Shown in pieces: positions 16,577 to 24,385 of a stretch of DNA of 44,868 bases. The position numbers and the translations under genes were made by a program. Positions within the stretch are counted from its first letter, which is position 1, and every line of letters begins with the position of its first letter. This DNA is from Mycolicibacterium palauense (GTDB taxonomy: Bacteria > Actinomycetota > Actinomycetes > Mycobacteriales > Mycobacteriaceae): contig NZ_NVQF01000046.1 in NCBI RefSeq assembly GCF_002592005.1, forward strand, positions 1-44,868, written 5' to 3'. The notes under the pieces were generated by a model that saw nothing but the letters and a program-made list of their open reading frames with translations, did no database searches and was not told the origin of the DNA.

Positions 16577-17846
16577 GGGTTACCTCATAGGGGTCGTACG
16601 GATAGTCGGTCAGCGGCATCCAACCGTCGTCGGTGACCACCACGATCTCCTCGCCGCGGTAGCCACCGGTGCCGTCCTCCCACACCACCGGCTCGAACAC
16701 CAGCAGCATGCCCGCCGGGAACACGAAGTTGTCGTCCCATTCCTGCCCGAGATCCGTCCCGATCATCGGCATCTCGGCGGCGCTGGTACCGATGCCGTGG
16801 CCGAGGTAGAAGTGCGGCAACCAGGGCTTCTGTCCGTCGGCGGCCGCGATCGCCGCGCGTCCGAGGTCGCCGCAGGTGGCGCCGGCGCGGGTCACCGAGA
16901 GCACCCCGTCCACGATCCGGCTCCACTTGTCGAACTGCTGCTGCTGACGCGGATCCGGGTCCTGCCCGACGATCCAGGTGCGCCCGTGGTCGGAGCAGTA
17001 GCCGTGGTAGGCGATGGACACGTCGGTCCACAGCACGTCGCCCTGCTGCAGCTCGCGCTCGGTGGTCAGCAGCGGCAGGGCGAGATCACCGGTGGTGGTC
17101 CAGGTTCCCTCGGCCCGGGACGAGGGCATGACCTGCCAGATCGAGTCGAACATGTTGGTCGTGGCGCCGAGCTCGAAGGCACGGCGGACGAATTCGGCGG
17201 ACAGGTCGATCTGTCGCACACCCGGCGCCAGCGACTTCTGGATGTCGACGATGGCCTGTTCGGTGATCTGGCAGGCCCGGCGGACACAGGCGATCTGGTC
17301 GACGGTCTTGACCAGCTTCGCCGCGCCCACCACCGGGGCGGCATCGACCGGCGCGCCGGCGGGGAACAACGCGGTGCCGGCCCGGCGCATGGCGCCGGTC
17401 AACTCGTCGACGGCGACCGTCGCGCCGGCGGGCACGAACCCGGCCAGGATCTTCGCGAAGTCCGCGACACCCTCGTCGAATTCGAGATAGACCGGACCGT
17501 GCAGGTGGTCGTCGCGTATCCCCGATTCCATCGCCGCGCCCTCACGGAACGGCAGGAACAGATGCGGATGCTCGTCGTCGGCCAGCAGGATCGCCACCGG
17601 CCGCTCCACGTGGGACAGCCCCGCATCGGCCAGCGGCCAGCTGATGCCCGTCGCGTACACGACGTTGCCGTTGCCCAGCAGCACCAGCGCATCCACACCC
17701 TGATCGGCCATTGCGGCGTGCAGCCGAGCGCTGGTCTCGCGGCGCATCCGGGCCAGGTCGGGCTCGGCGGGAATGTCGAGCCACGTCAGGCCGGTGCGGG
17801 CGATCTGGGTGACGCCGGAATGGGTGGTGGTCGCCCCCGAGGTCAT
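16566..17846 (-). CDS. M24 family metallohydrolase (Xaa-Pro peptidase-like), metal site intact
   Basis: A 426-residue M24 family hydrolase. All five metal ligands are visible in order: Asp in LWTDVS, Asp eleven residues later in CSDHGRT, His in LGHGIGTS, Glu in VFEPVV and Glu in YRGEEIVVV. This fits a dinuclear metal hydrolase of the aminopeptidase P / prolidase fold, a group that also includes non-peptidases. Placement between an ACMSD-like amidohydrolase and CoA-ester genes argues for a small-molecule amide, lactam or C-C substrate rather than a peptide. The ATG at 17846 overlaps the preceding stop (ATGA), and its 3' end overlaps the degenerate paralogue. Confidence 0.85.
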   Translation of the reverse strand: MTSGATTTHSGVTQIARTGLTWLDIPAEPDLARMRRETSARLHAAMADQGVDALVLLGNGNVVYATGISWPLADAGLSHVERPVAILLADDEHPHLFLPFREGAAMESGIRDDHLHGPVYLEFDEGVADFAKILAGFVPAGATVAVDELTGAMRRAGTALFPAGAPVDAAPVVGAAKLVKTVDQIACVRRACQITEQAIVDIQKSLAPGVRQIDLSAEFVRRAFELGATTNMFDSIWQVMPSSRAEGTWTTTGDLALPLLTTERELQQGDVLWTDVSIAYHGYCSDHGRTWIVGQDPDPRQQQQFDKWSRIVDGVLSVTRAGATCGDLGRAAIAAADGQKPWLPHFYLGHGIGTSAAEMPMIGTDLGQEWDDNFVFPAGMLLVFEPVVWEDGTGGYRGEEIVVVTDDGWMPLTDYPYDPYEVTRGN

Positions 17847-19018
17847 TCGGTGAGTCCCAGGAAATTCTTGACGTTCGTGCTGACGATCTTGACCGCGTTC
17901 TCCGGGCCCACCGCATCGACGACGGTGGCCAGCGACTTCTCCGAGTAGCCGTAGGTGCTCTCGTTGTGCGGGTAGTCGCTGGACCACATGACGTTGTCGA
18001 CCCCGATCTCGTCGATCAGTCGCAGGCCCAGCGGGTCCACCATGAACGAGGCGCTCATGTGGTGGTCCCAGTAGTGCCGGACGTCGTGCTGGAGTTCGTG
18101 GTTGAACATGTGCCGGTAGGAGGCCAGCATGTGCTCGGCGTCCTGCAGGGCGGTGGGCACCCAGGCGATTCCGCCCTCGAACCAGCCGACCTTCAGCTTG
18201 GGGTGGCGGTCGAGGATGCCGGAGAAGACGTACTTGGCGAACTGTTCGCGGAACGAGTCGACGTTGACCATCATGCCGACGACGACGCTGTTGTTCTGGC
18301 AGGGCGTCTTGGGCGGGGTCTCGCCGATGTGGTGGCTGACCGGCAGCCCGGCCTCCTCGATCTCGTCCCACACCGCGTCCATGTCGGTGCTGCCGTAGTC
18401 GTAGATGTTGCCCTCGTCGTCCTTGCCCGGATTCAGCGGGAGCAGGAACGTCTTGAGGCCCAGGGACTTCAGCTCCGCCAGCGTGCTCCGGGTGCCCTTG
18501 GGATCCCACCAGTTGATCAGGCCGACGCCGTAGAAGTGCCCGTTGGACCGCTCCTGCAGCTCGGCGATGTGCTCGTTGTAGATCCGGAACACGCGCTCAC
18601 GCATCGCCTTGTCCGGGTAGTGGAACAGTGCGAGCACGGCGTTCGGGAAGGCCAGCTCCTTGTCGATGCCGTCCTCTTTGAGCTGGGTGATGCGGGCCTC
18701 GATGTTGTTGGTGGCCGCGCCGGCGAGGTCGTCGTACTGCATCAGCACACGGCCGAAGTCGCCGCCGGTCCAGGCCTTGCCCTTCATGCCGACCATGTAG
18801 GCGCCGTCCTCGTACCAGATGCGCGGCGCCGCGCCCTTGAGTTCCTCGGGGAAGCGCTCGTAGAAGATGTCGTCGGCCACCGAGATGTGATTGTCGGCGG
18901 AGAACACCTCCGTCCCCACGGGCAGGCCGATCGCGCCCGTCGCGTGGCCGTGACGATTCTTCGGCGCTCCGAATCCGCCGGGCGGGTACAACGTGGCTGC
19001 GCTGGACTGAATGGACAT
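17843..19018 (-). CDS. Amidohydrolase-2 (ACMSD-like) family protein, first gene of operon
   Basis: A 391-residue amidohydrolase-2 protein, paralogous to the one at 5408-6598 but divergent. The N-terminal strand motif is FSADNHIS and the late metal-binding motif is MWSSDYPHNEST. A histidine-rich stretch, LPVSHHIGE, sits mid-barrel. The ATG at 19018 lies just after a TCCCA-GTC-TGGGA dyad. The gene is expressed from the 19.0-19.5-kb divergent region and heads a five-gene operon with the two M24 proteins, the glutamate-less crotonase and the CoA-transferase. Decarboxylation or hydrolysis of a ring-cleavage product is plausible; no substrate can be assigned. Confidence 0.85.
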   Translation of the reverse strand: MSIQSSAATLYPPGGFGAPKNRHGHATGAIGLPVGTEVFSADNHISVADDIFYERFPEELKGAAPRIWYEDGAYMVGMKGKAWTGGDFGRVLMQYDDLAGAATNNIEARITQLKEDGIDKELAFPNAVLALFHYPDKAMRERVFRIYNEHIAELQERSNGHFYGVGLINWWDPKGTRSTLAELKSLGLKTFLLPLNPGKDDEGNIYDYGSTDMDAVWDEIEEAGLPVSHHIGETPPKTPCQNNSVVVGMMVNVDSFREQFAKYVFSGILDRHPKLKVGWFEGGIAWVPTALQDAEHMLASYRHMFNHELQHDVRHYWDHHMSASFMVDPLGLRLIDEIGVDNVMWSSDYPHNESTYGYSEKSLATVVDAVGPENAVKIVSTNVKNFLGLTE

Positions 19019-19035
19019 CGTTGACCTTCCGTGAC

Positions 19036-19048
19036 TCCCAGTCTGGGA
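19036..19048 (-). promoter_or_regulatory. TCCCA-GTC-TGGGA dyad upstream of amidohydrolase
   Basis: A perfect 5-3-5 inverted repeat ends 17 bases before the amidohydrolase start codon. It overlaps the expected 5' untranslated region and could be an operator or a small hairpin near the ribosome site. Confidence 0.4.
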
Positions 19049-19067
19049 TCTCTGTCTGGCTGTGGGC

Positions 19068-19093
19068 TGTGTAGTGGTCCTGTGTAGTGGTCC
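19068..19093. repeat. 13-bp tandem repeat TGTGTAGTGGTCC
   Basis: Two perfect copies (19068-19080 and 19081-19093) are followed by two degenerate AGTGGT-containing copies to about 19118. They are non-coding and lie in the upstream leader of the minus-strand amidohydrolase operon. Confidence 0.8.
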
Positions 19094-19512
19094 TGAGTGG
19101 TCGTTCTGAGTGGTTGTGTGTCGACTTTCGTGTCAATCCGGGAGGGATCCGGATTCGTCGGTTCGTTGCACGACGCCGCCGGACGGGGCTGATCTCACCG
19201 CCGCACCGGTACCCAGAGCGCACCGTAAGCGTCGTGCTCGCTCATGGGTAATGACGTTACCACCAAGTGTGCTCGCGGAACAGCAACCGTCCCGAGAGAA
19301 ACCACCCGACCACGACGGTTTCCTGCGGAAATACTGTTCTCTTTTTCAGAGAATACGTTCTCCGTCGGATTTGCCAGGATCACCCCGCCCCGGCCCGTTC
19401 GATATCCGCACAGGCCATCGGGCGAACGGGCCTGGAGTCGGTGAGAGAACTATGGTATCTCTGAAGAGAACAGCGTTCTCCACGAAGAACACCGAGAGGT
19501 TATGAGGTTCCG

Positions 19513-20559
19513 ATGACGAAGACGTCGCAGGTCTCCGCTCCGGACGCCGACACACTGGGCCGGTGGCTGGACGAAAACCAGGCGCCCGGGCACGGTGAGC
19601 GGCCCGAGCTGGAACTGCTCACCGGCGGTTCGCAGAACACCCTGTACCGGGTGCGGCGCGGCGGGCACAGCATGGTGCTGCGCACTCCCGGGGCCGCCGC
19701 CGACGACAGCCGAACCGACGGGCTGCTCCGCGAGATCCGGCTCGTTCGGGCGCTCAAGGGCACCGACGTTCCGCACGCCGAGCTCATCGCCGCCGACGAC
19801 ACCGGCTCCGTGCTGGGCAGGCCCTTCTACGTGATGGCCGAGATCGACGGCTGGAGCCCGATGCACGGCGGGTGGCAGCCCCCGTTCGACACCGACCTGG
19901 CCGCCCGCCGCGAGCTGGCGTTCGCCCTCATCGACGGCGCCGCCCGGCTCGGCCGGGTGGACTGGCGCGCGCAGGGCCTGGAAGGCTTCGGGCGTCCCGA
20001 CGGCTTCCATGAGCGCCAGGTCGACCGGTGGCTGACGTTCCTGTCGGCCTACCAGGTTCGCGATCTGCCGGGTCTCGACGTCGCCGCGGAATGGCTGCGC
20101 GGGCACCGGCCGACCCGGTGGACACCCGGAATCATGCACGGCGACTACCAGTTCGCCAACGTGATGTACGCCCACGGCGCGCCCGCCCGGCTGGCCGCGA
20201 TCGTGGACTGGGAGATGACCACCATCGGCGATCCCCTGCTCGACGTCGGATGGGCGCTGCTGGGCTACGACGGCGAAAATCCCCGCAGCGAGGGTTTCTA
20301 TCTCGACATGGCCGGCATGCCCACCCGCAGCGAGCTTCTGGCGCACTACGAGCGGGTCAGCGGCCGCTCCACCGCGGAGATCGGCTACTACCTGGTGCTG
20401 GCCAACTGGAAGCTGGGAATCATGCTGGAGAAGACCTATGCCGCCTCACTGGCCCCGGACAGCAAGGTCGACCCCCGCGTCGCCGAGGCCATGGGCCCGA
20501 TGGTGCTGCAGCTGATGGCCACCGCGGCCGACCTCGCCCGCGACAACGGGGGGCTCTGA
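19513..20559 (+). CDS. APH-family phosphotransferase (ACAD10/11 or LvaA kinase-like)
   Basis: A 348-residue aminoglycoside-phosphotransferase-fold kinase. Kinase motifs are visible: an N-lobe with TGGSQNTLY (about 38-45) and the VLR lysine/arginine strand, the catalytic loop MHGDYQFANVM (His209, Asp211, Asn216) and the metal-binding DWEMTTIGDP (Asp232). In actinobacteria such proteins sit beside acyl-CoA dehydrogenases, and in animals the two domains are fused as ACAD10/ACAD11. The bacterial LvaA kinase phosphorylates 4-hydroxyacyl-CoA in levulinate catabolism. With an ACAD and an SDR in the same operon, this protein probably phosphorylates the hydroxyl of a hydroxyacyl-CoA rather than an antibiotic. 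The ATG at 19513 follows the shared operator array. Confidence 0.85.
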   Translation: MTKTSQVSAPDADTLGRWLDENQAPGHGERPELELLTGGSQNTLYRVRRGGHSMVLRTPGAAADDSRTDGLLREIRLVRALKGTDVPHAELIAADDTGSVLGRPFYVMAEIDGWSPMHGGWQPPFDTDLAARRELAFALIDGAARLGRVDWRAQGLEGFGRPDGFHERQVDRWLTFLSAYQVRDLPGLDVAAEWLRGHRPTRWTPGIMHGDYQFANVMYAHGAPARLAAIVDWEMTTIGDPLLDVGWALLGYDGENPRSEGFYLDMAGMPTRSELLAHYERVSGRSTAEIGYYLVLANWKLGIMLEKTYAASLAPDSKVDPRVAEAMGPMVLQLMATAADLARDNGGL

Positions 20560-20560
20560 C

Positions 20561-21322
20561 ATGGGCTACCCACACGAGCTGTTCGATCTGACCGGCCGGG
20601 TCGCGCTGATCACGGGGGGCAGCCGCGGGTTGGGCCGGGAGATGGCGCTGGCGGCGGCCCGGTGCGGGGCCGACGTGGTGATCGCCAGCCGCAAGTACGA
20701 CGCGTGCGAGGCCACCGCGCGCGAGATCGAGGCCGAGACCGGCCGGGCCGCCCTGCCCTATGCGGTGCACGTCGGCCGCTGGGATCAGCTCGACGGCCTG
20801 GTCGCGGCGGCCTATGAGCGGTTCGGGAAGGTCGACATCCTGGTGAACAACGCCGGGATGTCACCGGTCTACGAGAAGCAGACCGACGTCACCGAGAAGA
20901 TGTTCGATGCCGTGGTCAACCTCAACCTCAAGGGCCCGTTCCGGCTCTCGGCGCTGGTCGGCGAGCGGATGGTCGCCGACGGGGGCGGCGTGATCATCAA
21001 CGTCAGCACCCACGGGTCGCTGCGTCCGCATCCGACGTTCATCCCCTATGCGGCCTCCAAGGCCGGGCTCAACGCCATGACCGAAGGGCTCGCACACGCC
21101 TTCGGCCCCGCGGTGCGGGTCAACACGCTGATGCCCGGGCCGTTCCTGACCGATATCAGCCGCGCCTGGAGTTTCGAGGGCGCCGGGAATCCGTTCGGCC
21201 ACTTCGCCCTGCAGCGCGCGGGAAACCCCGACGAGATCGTCGGGGCCGCACTGTTTCTGATGTCGGACGCCTCCAGCTACACCACCGGCTCGATCCTGCG
21301 GGCCGACGGCGGCATCCCGTGA
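20561..21322 (+). CDS. SDR family oxidoreductase in kinase/ACAD operon
   Basis: A 253-residue classical SDR. The cofactor loop TGGSRGLG, the NNAG motif and the catalytic Tyr/Lys pair in YAASK are present, with Ser in NVSTHG upstream. It starts one base after the kinase stop, so translation is coupled. In the pathway proposed here it would oxidise the 3-hydroxyacyl-CoA formed by kinase plus ACAD, giving a 3-oxoacyl-CoA for thiolysis. A gluconate-5-dehydrogenase or FabG-like role on another alcohol cannot be excluded. Confidence 0.87.
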   Translation: MGYPHELFDLTGRVALITGGSRGLGREMALAAARCGADVVIASRKYDACEATAREIEAETGRAALPYAVHVGRWDQLDGLVAAAYERFGKVDILVNNAGMSPVYEKQTDVTEKMFDAVVNLNLKGPFRLSALVGERMVADGGGVIINVSTHGSLRPHPTFIPYAASKAGLNAMTEGLAHAFGPAVRVNTLMPGPFLTDISRAWSFEGAGNPFGHFALQRAGNPDEIVGAALFLMSDASSYTTGSILRADGGIP

Positions 21323-21390
21323 CGGTTCCCCCGACGATGCCGGCCCGAGAACACGACAGCACCGAGCACACCCGCCGATAGGAGCGACAC

Positions 21391-22698
21391 ATGGCATGGG
21401 ATTTCTCCACCGAACCGGAGTTCGAACAGAAGCTGGCCTGGATCCGTGACTTCGTCCGTGACGAGGTCGAGCCGCTGGAGGTGTTGTTCCCCGGCTGTGA
21501 ATTCCTGCCACTGGACGACGAGCGGCGCGCGATCGTCGACCCACTCAAGCAGCAGGTCCGCGACCGCGGCCTGTGGGCGCCCCACCTGGGGCCCGAGCTG
21601 GGCGGCCAGGGGTTCGGGGCGGTGAAGCTCACCCTGATCAACGAGATCCTCGGCCGCAGCAGCTGGGCACCGATCGTCTTCGGCACCCAGGCCCCCGACA
21701 CCGGCAACGCCGAGATCCTGGCGCGCTTCGGCACGGTCGATCAGAAGGAGCGCTATCTGGCCGGGCTGCTCTCCGGCGAGATCTTCTCGTGCTTCTCGAT
21801 GACCGAGCCGCAGGGCGGGTCCGACCCGCGGGTGTTCACCACCCGCGCGGTTCGCGACGGCGCCGACTGGGTGCTCAACGGCCGCAAGTACTTCTCCTCC
21901 AACGCCTCGGTGGCGTCGTTCTTCATCGTCGTCGCCATCACCGACCCCGAGGTACCCGTCCACAAGGGCGCGTCGACGTTCCTGATCCCCGCCGGCACCC
22001 CGGGCCTGCGCATCGAGGCCACCCACCACCTTGTCGGCGCGCAGCCGCACGACCCGGGGCATTCCCTGGTGCGCTACGAGGATCTGCGGATACCGGATTC
22101 CGCCATGCTCGGCGAGCCCGGACAGGGCTTCCTGGTGGCACAGTCACGGCTGGCGGGTGGGCGCATCCACCACGCCATGCGCTCCATCGGGGTGGCCCAG
22201 CGCGCCGTCGACATGATGGCGCGCCGCGCCAAGAGCCGCTTCACCCAGGGCAGCCCGCTGGCCGACAAGCAGTTGGTCCAGGCGTTCATCGCCGACTCCT
22301 ACACCGAACTGCTGCAGTTCCGGCTGACCGTGCTGCACACCGCCTGGCTGATCGACACCGCCGGAGAACACGCCGCACGCGCCGAGATCGGCGCATGCAA
22401 GATCCTGGCGTCCCAGGTGCTCAAGTCGATCGGTCTGCGGGCGATCCAGGTGCACGGCGCGATGGGCCTGACCGAGCAGATGCCGCTGACCAACGTACTG
22501 CTGGGCGGGGTGGCCCTCGGTCTGGCCGACGGCCCCACCGAGGCGCACAAGGTCAACCTGGCGCGGCTGCTGCTCAAGGACTACCAGCCCGAGGATCCGG
22601 AGTGGCCCAGCGAGTTCCTGGACAACCGGATCGCCGCCGCCAGAAAGAAATACGGCGACCGGATCGAGCGGATCCCCTGCGTGCCGGTGTCCCCGTGA
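21391..22698 (+). CDS. Acyl-CoA dehydrogenase family protein (ACAD10/11-like)
   Basis: A 435-residue flavoprotein of the ACAD fold. FAD/substrate motifs FSMTEPQGGSDP (about 135-146) and GRKYFSS (about 164-170) are present. The catalytic base region reads LADGPTEAHK with Glu384, the ACAD10/11-type variant of the usual YEGTxQ. ACAD10/11 and bacterial LvaC act on phosphorylated 4-hydroxyacyl-CoAs: they eliminate phosphate and rehydrate to a 3-hydroxyacyl-CoA. The co-encoded APH kinase makes that chemistry likely here. The ATG at 21391 follows a TAGGAG ribosome site; the 68-base leader before it is the only gap in the operon. Confidence 0.87.
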   Translation: MAWDFSTEPEFEQKLAWIRDFVRDEVEPLEVLFPGCEFLPLDDERRAIVDPLKQQVRDRGLWAPHLGPELGGQGFGAVKLTLINEILGRSSWAPIVFGTQAPDTGNAEILARFGTVDQKERYLAGLLSGEIFSCFSMTEPQGGSDPRVFTTRAVRDGADWVLNGRKYFSSNASVASFFIVVAITDPEVPVHKGASTFLIPAGTPGLRIEATHHLVGAQPHDPGHSLVRYEDLRIPDSAMLGEPGQGFLVAQSRLAGGRIHHAMRSIGVAQRAVDMMARRAKSRFTQGSPLADKQLVQAFIADSYTELLQFRLTVLHTAWLIDTAGEHAARAEIGACKILASQVLKSIGLRAIQVHGAMGLTEQMPLTNVLLGGVALGLADGPTEAHKVNLARLLLKDYQPEDPEWPSEFLDNRIAAARKKYGDRIERIPCVPVSP

Positions 22699-23408
22699 AC
22701 GCCACCGCGAGCACCTCTCCGGACATCCCGGCGGACAGCCCGGCGGACAGCACCGTGAGCACCGCCGGCACCCGCGCGGCGCGCGCGGTCGACCGGGCTC
22801 TGGTCGAGCGCCACCGCGAGGCCACCGACGACGTGGAGCGCATCCTGGCCGCCGCCGTCGACGTGATGCAACGCAACGCACCGGAGCCGCCGACCGTCAG
22901 CGAGATCGTCGCCGCGGCCGGCTCGTCGAAGAAGGCGTTCTACCGGTATTTCACCGGCAAGGACGAACTGCTGCTGGCGGTCATGGAGCGCGGTGTCGGC
23001 ATGGTCGTCTCCTACCTGGAGCATCAGATGGCCAAGACGGCCGAGCCGCGGGAGAAGGTGACCCGCTGGATCGAGGGCGTACTGGCCCAGGTCGCCGATC
23101 CGCACCTGATCAGCATGAGCCGGGCGGTCGCCGAGCAGATGACCGCCCCGACCGCCGGCGACGCCATCGCCGACATCATGGCCCCGATGCGCGCCCTGCT
23201 GACCGAACCCGTCGCCGCGCTGGGAAGCGGCGATCCGCGGCGCGACGCCGACGCGGTGTTCGACCTCACCGTCGCCAGGATGCGCCGCTACGTCGGAACC
23301 ACCACCGGGCCGCGGCCGGGCGACATCGCCCACCTGGTGCAGTTCTGCCTGCAGGGGCTGGGACTGCCGGCACAGGACCCGACAGAACAGGAGGACCCGC
23401 TGCCGTGA
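22695..23408 (+). CDS. TetR/AcrR family regulator within the kinase/ACAD operon
   Basis: A 237-residue TetR-type repressor. The N-terminal 35 residues are a Ser/Ala/Pro/Asp-rich tail with an exact 12-bp DNA duplication (22727-22750). The helix-turn-helix spans about 47-92 (TVSEIVAAAGSSKKAFYRYF). The GTG at 22695 overlaps the ACAD stop (GTGA) and its own stop overlaps the next start, so it is embedded in the operon. It is the best candidate in the window for binding the GAGAAY/RTTCTC sites at 19336-19480 and 6622-6740, but nothing in the sequence proves this. Confidence 0.85.
   Translation: MNATASTSPDIPADSPADSTVSTAGTRAARAVDRALVERHREATDDVERILAAAVDVMQRNAPEPPTVSEIVAAAGSSKKAFYRYFTGKDELLLAVMERGVGMVVSYLEHQMAKTAEPREKVTRWIEGVLAQVADPHLISMSRAVAEQMTAPTAGDAIADIMAPMRALLTEPVAALGSGDPRRDADAVFDLTVARMRRYVGTTTGPRPGDIAHLVQFCLQGLGLPAQDPTEQEDPLP
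22727..22750 (+). repeat. 12-bp tandem duplication near N-terminus of TetR gene
   Basis: CCCGGCGGACAG is given twice without change, coding for a PADS-PADS-like duplication at about residues 12-19. It is one of several 12-bp in-frame repeats at gene ends in this window. Confidence 0.85.
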
Positions 23409-24379
23409 AAGCGATGATGTGCCAGAAGTACGGACCCCCGGAAAGCCTGCGGCTCACCGAGGTCGACGATCCGCTGCCCGGCCCGGGCGAGGCGGTGGTG
23501 CGGGTGCGCGCCGCCGCGGTCAACTACCCCGACGTGCTGTTCATGTCGGGGGGCTACCAGGTGAAGGTCCCGCCCCCGTTCGCGCCGGGCAGTGAGTTCG
23601 CCGGCGAGGTGCTCGCCGTCGGCGACGGCGTGGACTTCCGTCCGGGAGAGCACGTGTCGGGCTCGGTGATGGTCGGCGCCTTCGCCGAACAGGTCTGCAC
23701 ACAGGCGAAGACGCTGACCCGCCTGCCCGCCGGCGTCGACTTCGCCGACGCGGCGGCGTTCGGGGTCACCTATCGCACCGCCTTCTACACGTTGCACACC
23801 GTGGCGCCGGTGCACCACGACGACTGGGTGGTGGTCCTCGGCGCGGCCGGCGGAGTGGGGCTGGCGGCCGTCGACCTGACGGTGGCGCTGGGCGGACGCG
23901 TCATCGCCGCCGCATCGGATTCCGAGAAGCTGAACGTGTGCCGCGGGCGCGGGGCCCACGCGGTCGTCGACTACGACCGGGAGAATCTGCGCGAGCGGAT
24001 CAGGGAGATCACCGACGGTGCCGGGGCCCAGGTGGTGGTCGATCCGGTCGGCGGCCCCTACTCCGAACCCGCCCTGCGCGGGCTGGGCCGGGGCGGGGTG
24101 TTCGTCACCCTGGGCTACGCGTCGGGCACCATCCCGGCGATCCCGCTGAACCTGGTGCTGCTCAAGGGCATCACCGTGCGCGGCATGGAGATCAGAACGT
24201 TCGCCGCCGACCATCCCGACGCCGCCCGCCGCGACGACGCCGAGCTGGAGCGGATGTTCACCACTGGGGCCGTGCGGCCCTATATCGGCGCCCGGTTCCC
24301 GCTCGACCGCGCCGCCGAGGCGCTGCGTCGGGTCGCCGATCGCAAGGCGATCGGCAAGGTCGTCATCGACGTCGGCTGA
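23405..24379 (+). CDS. NADPH:quinone oxidoreductase family protein (zinc-free MDR)
   Basis: A 324-residue medium-chain dehydrogenase/reductase of the quinone oxidoreductase branch. The catalytic zinc ligands of alcohol dehydrogenases are missing. The Rossmann motif VLGAAGGVGLAAVDL (about 139-153) and the AAAVNYPDVLFMSG segment are typical of QOR/enoyl reductases. It would reduce a quinone, enone or enoyl-CoA using NAD(P)H. The GTG at 23405 overlaps the tetR stop, and it is the last gene of the kinase/ACAD operon. Its end lies only six bases from the convergent P450. Confidence 0.87.
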   Translation: MKAMMCQKYGPPESLRLTEVDDPLPGPGEAVVRVRAAAVNYPDVLFMSGGYQVKVPPPFAPGSEFAGEVLAVGDGVDFRPGEHVSGSVMVGAFAEQVCTQAKTLTRLPAGVDFADAAAFGVTYRTAFYTLHTVAPVHHDDWVVVLGAAGGVGLAAVDLTVALGGRVIAAASDSEKLNVCRGRGAHAVVDYDRENLRERIREITDGAGAQVVVDPVGGPYSEPALRGLGRGGVFVTLGYASGTIPAIPLNLVLLKGITVRGMEIRTFAADHPDAARRDDAELERMFTTGAVRPYIGARFPLDRAAEALRRVADRKAIGKVVIDVG

Positions 24380-24385
24380 GCGTGC

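Larger units (their letters stand above)
19019..19512. promoter_or_regulatory. Divergent regulatory region with multiple GAGAAY/RTTCTC half-sites
   Basis: This 494-bp region separates the minus amidohydrolase operon from the plus kinase/ACAD operon and is more AT-rich than its surroundings. It holds GTTCTC-N7-GAGAAT at 19336-19354, a third inverted half-site making GAGAAT-AC-GTTCTC at 19349-19362, a lone GAGAAC at 19445-19450, and GAGAAC-AGC-GTTCTC at 19466-19480, 33 bases before the kinase start. The same hexamers and the same N3 and N7 spacings occur at 6622-6740. On the left are a TCCCA-GTC-TGGGA dyad (19036-19048) and 13-bp repeats (19068-19093). Confidence 0.72.

Noticed and set aside
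14438..17948. Two long plus-strand ORFs (554 and 461 residues) opposite the crotonase and M24 genes
   Set aside because: His/Arg/Gly/Val-rich composition, no motifs, and fully antisense to conserved enzymes.
19336..19480. KstR or KstR2 steroid operator
   Set aside because: The half-sites GAGAAY/RTTCTC and their spacing do not fit the published KstR or KstR2 consensus as I know them.
19513..20559. Antibiotic resistance kinase
   Set aside because: The APH fold is present, but the operon context with SDR and ACAD10/11-like dehydrogenase points to acyl-CoA metabolism.
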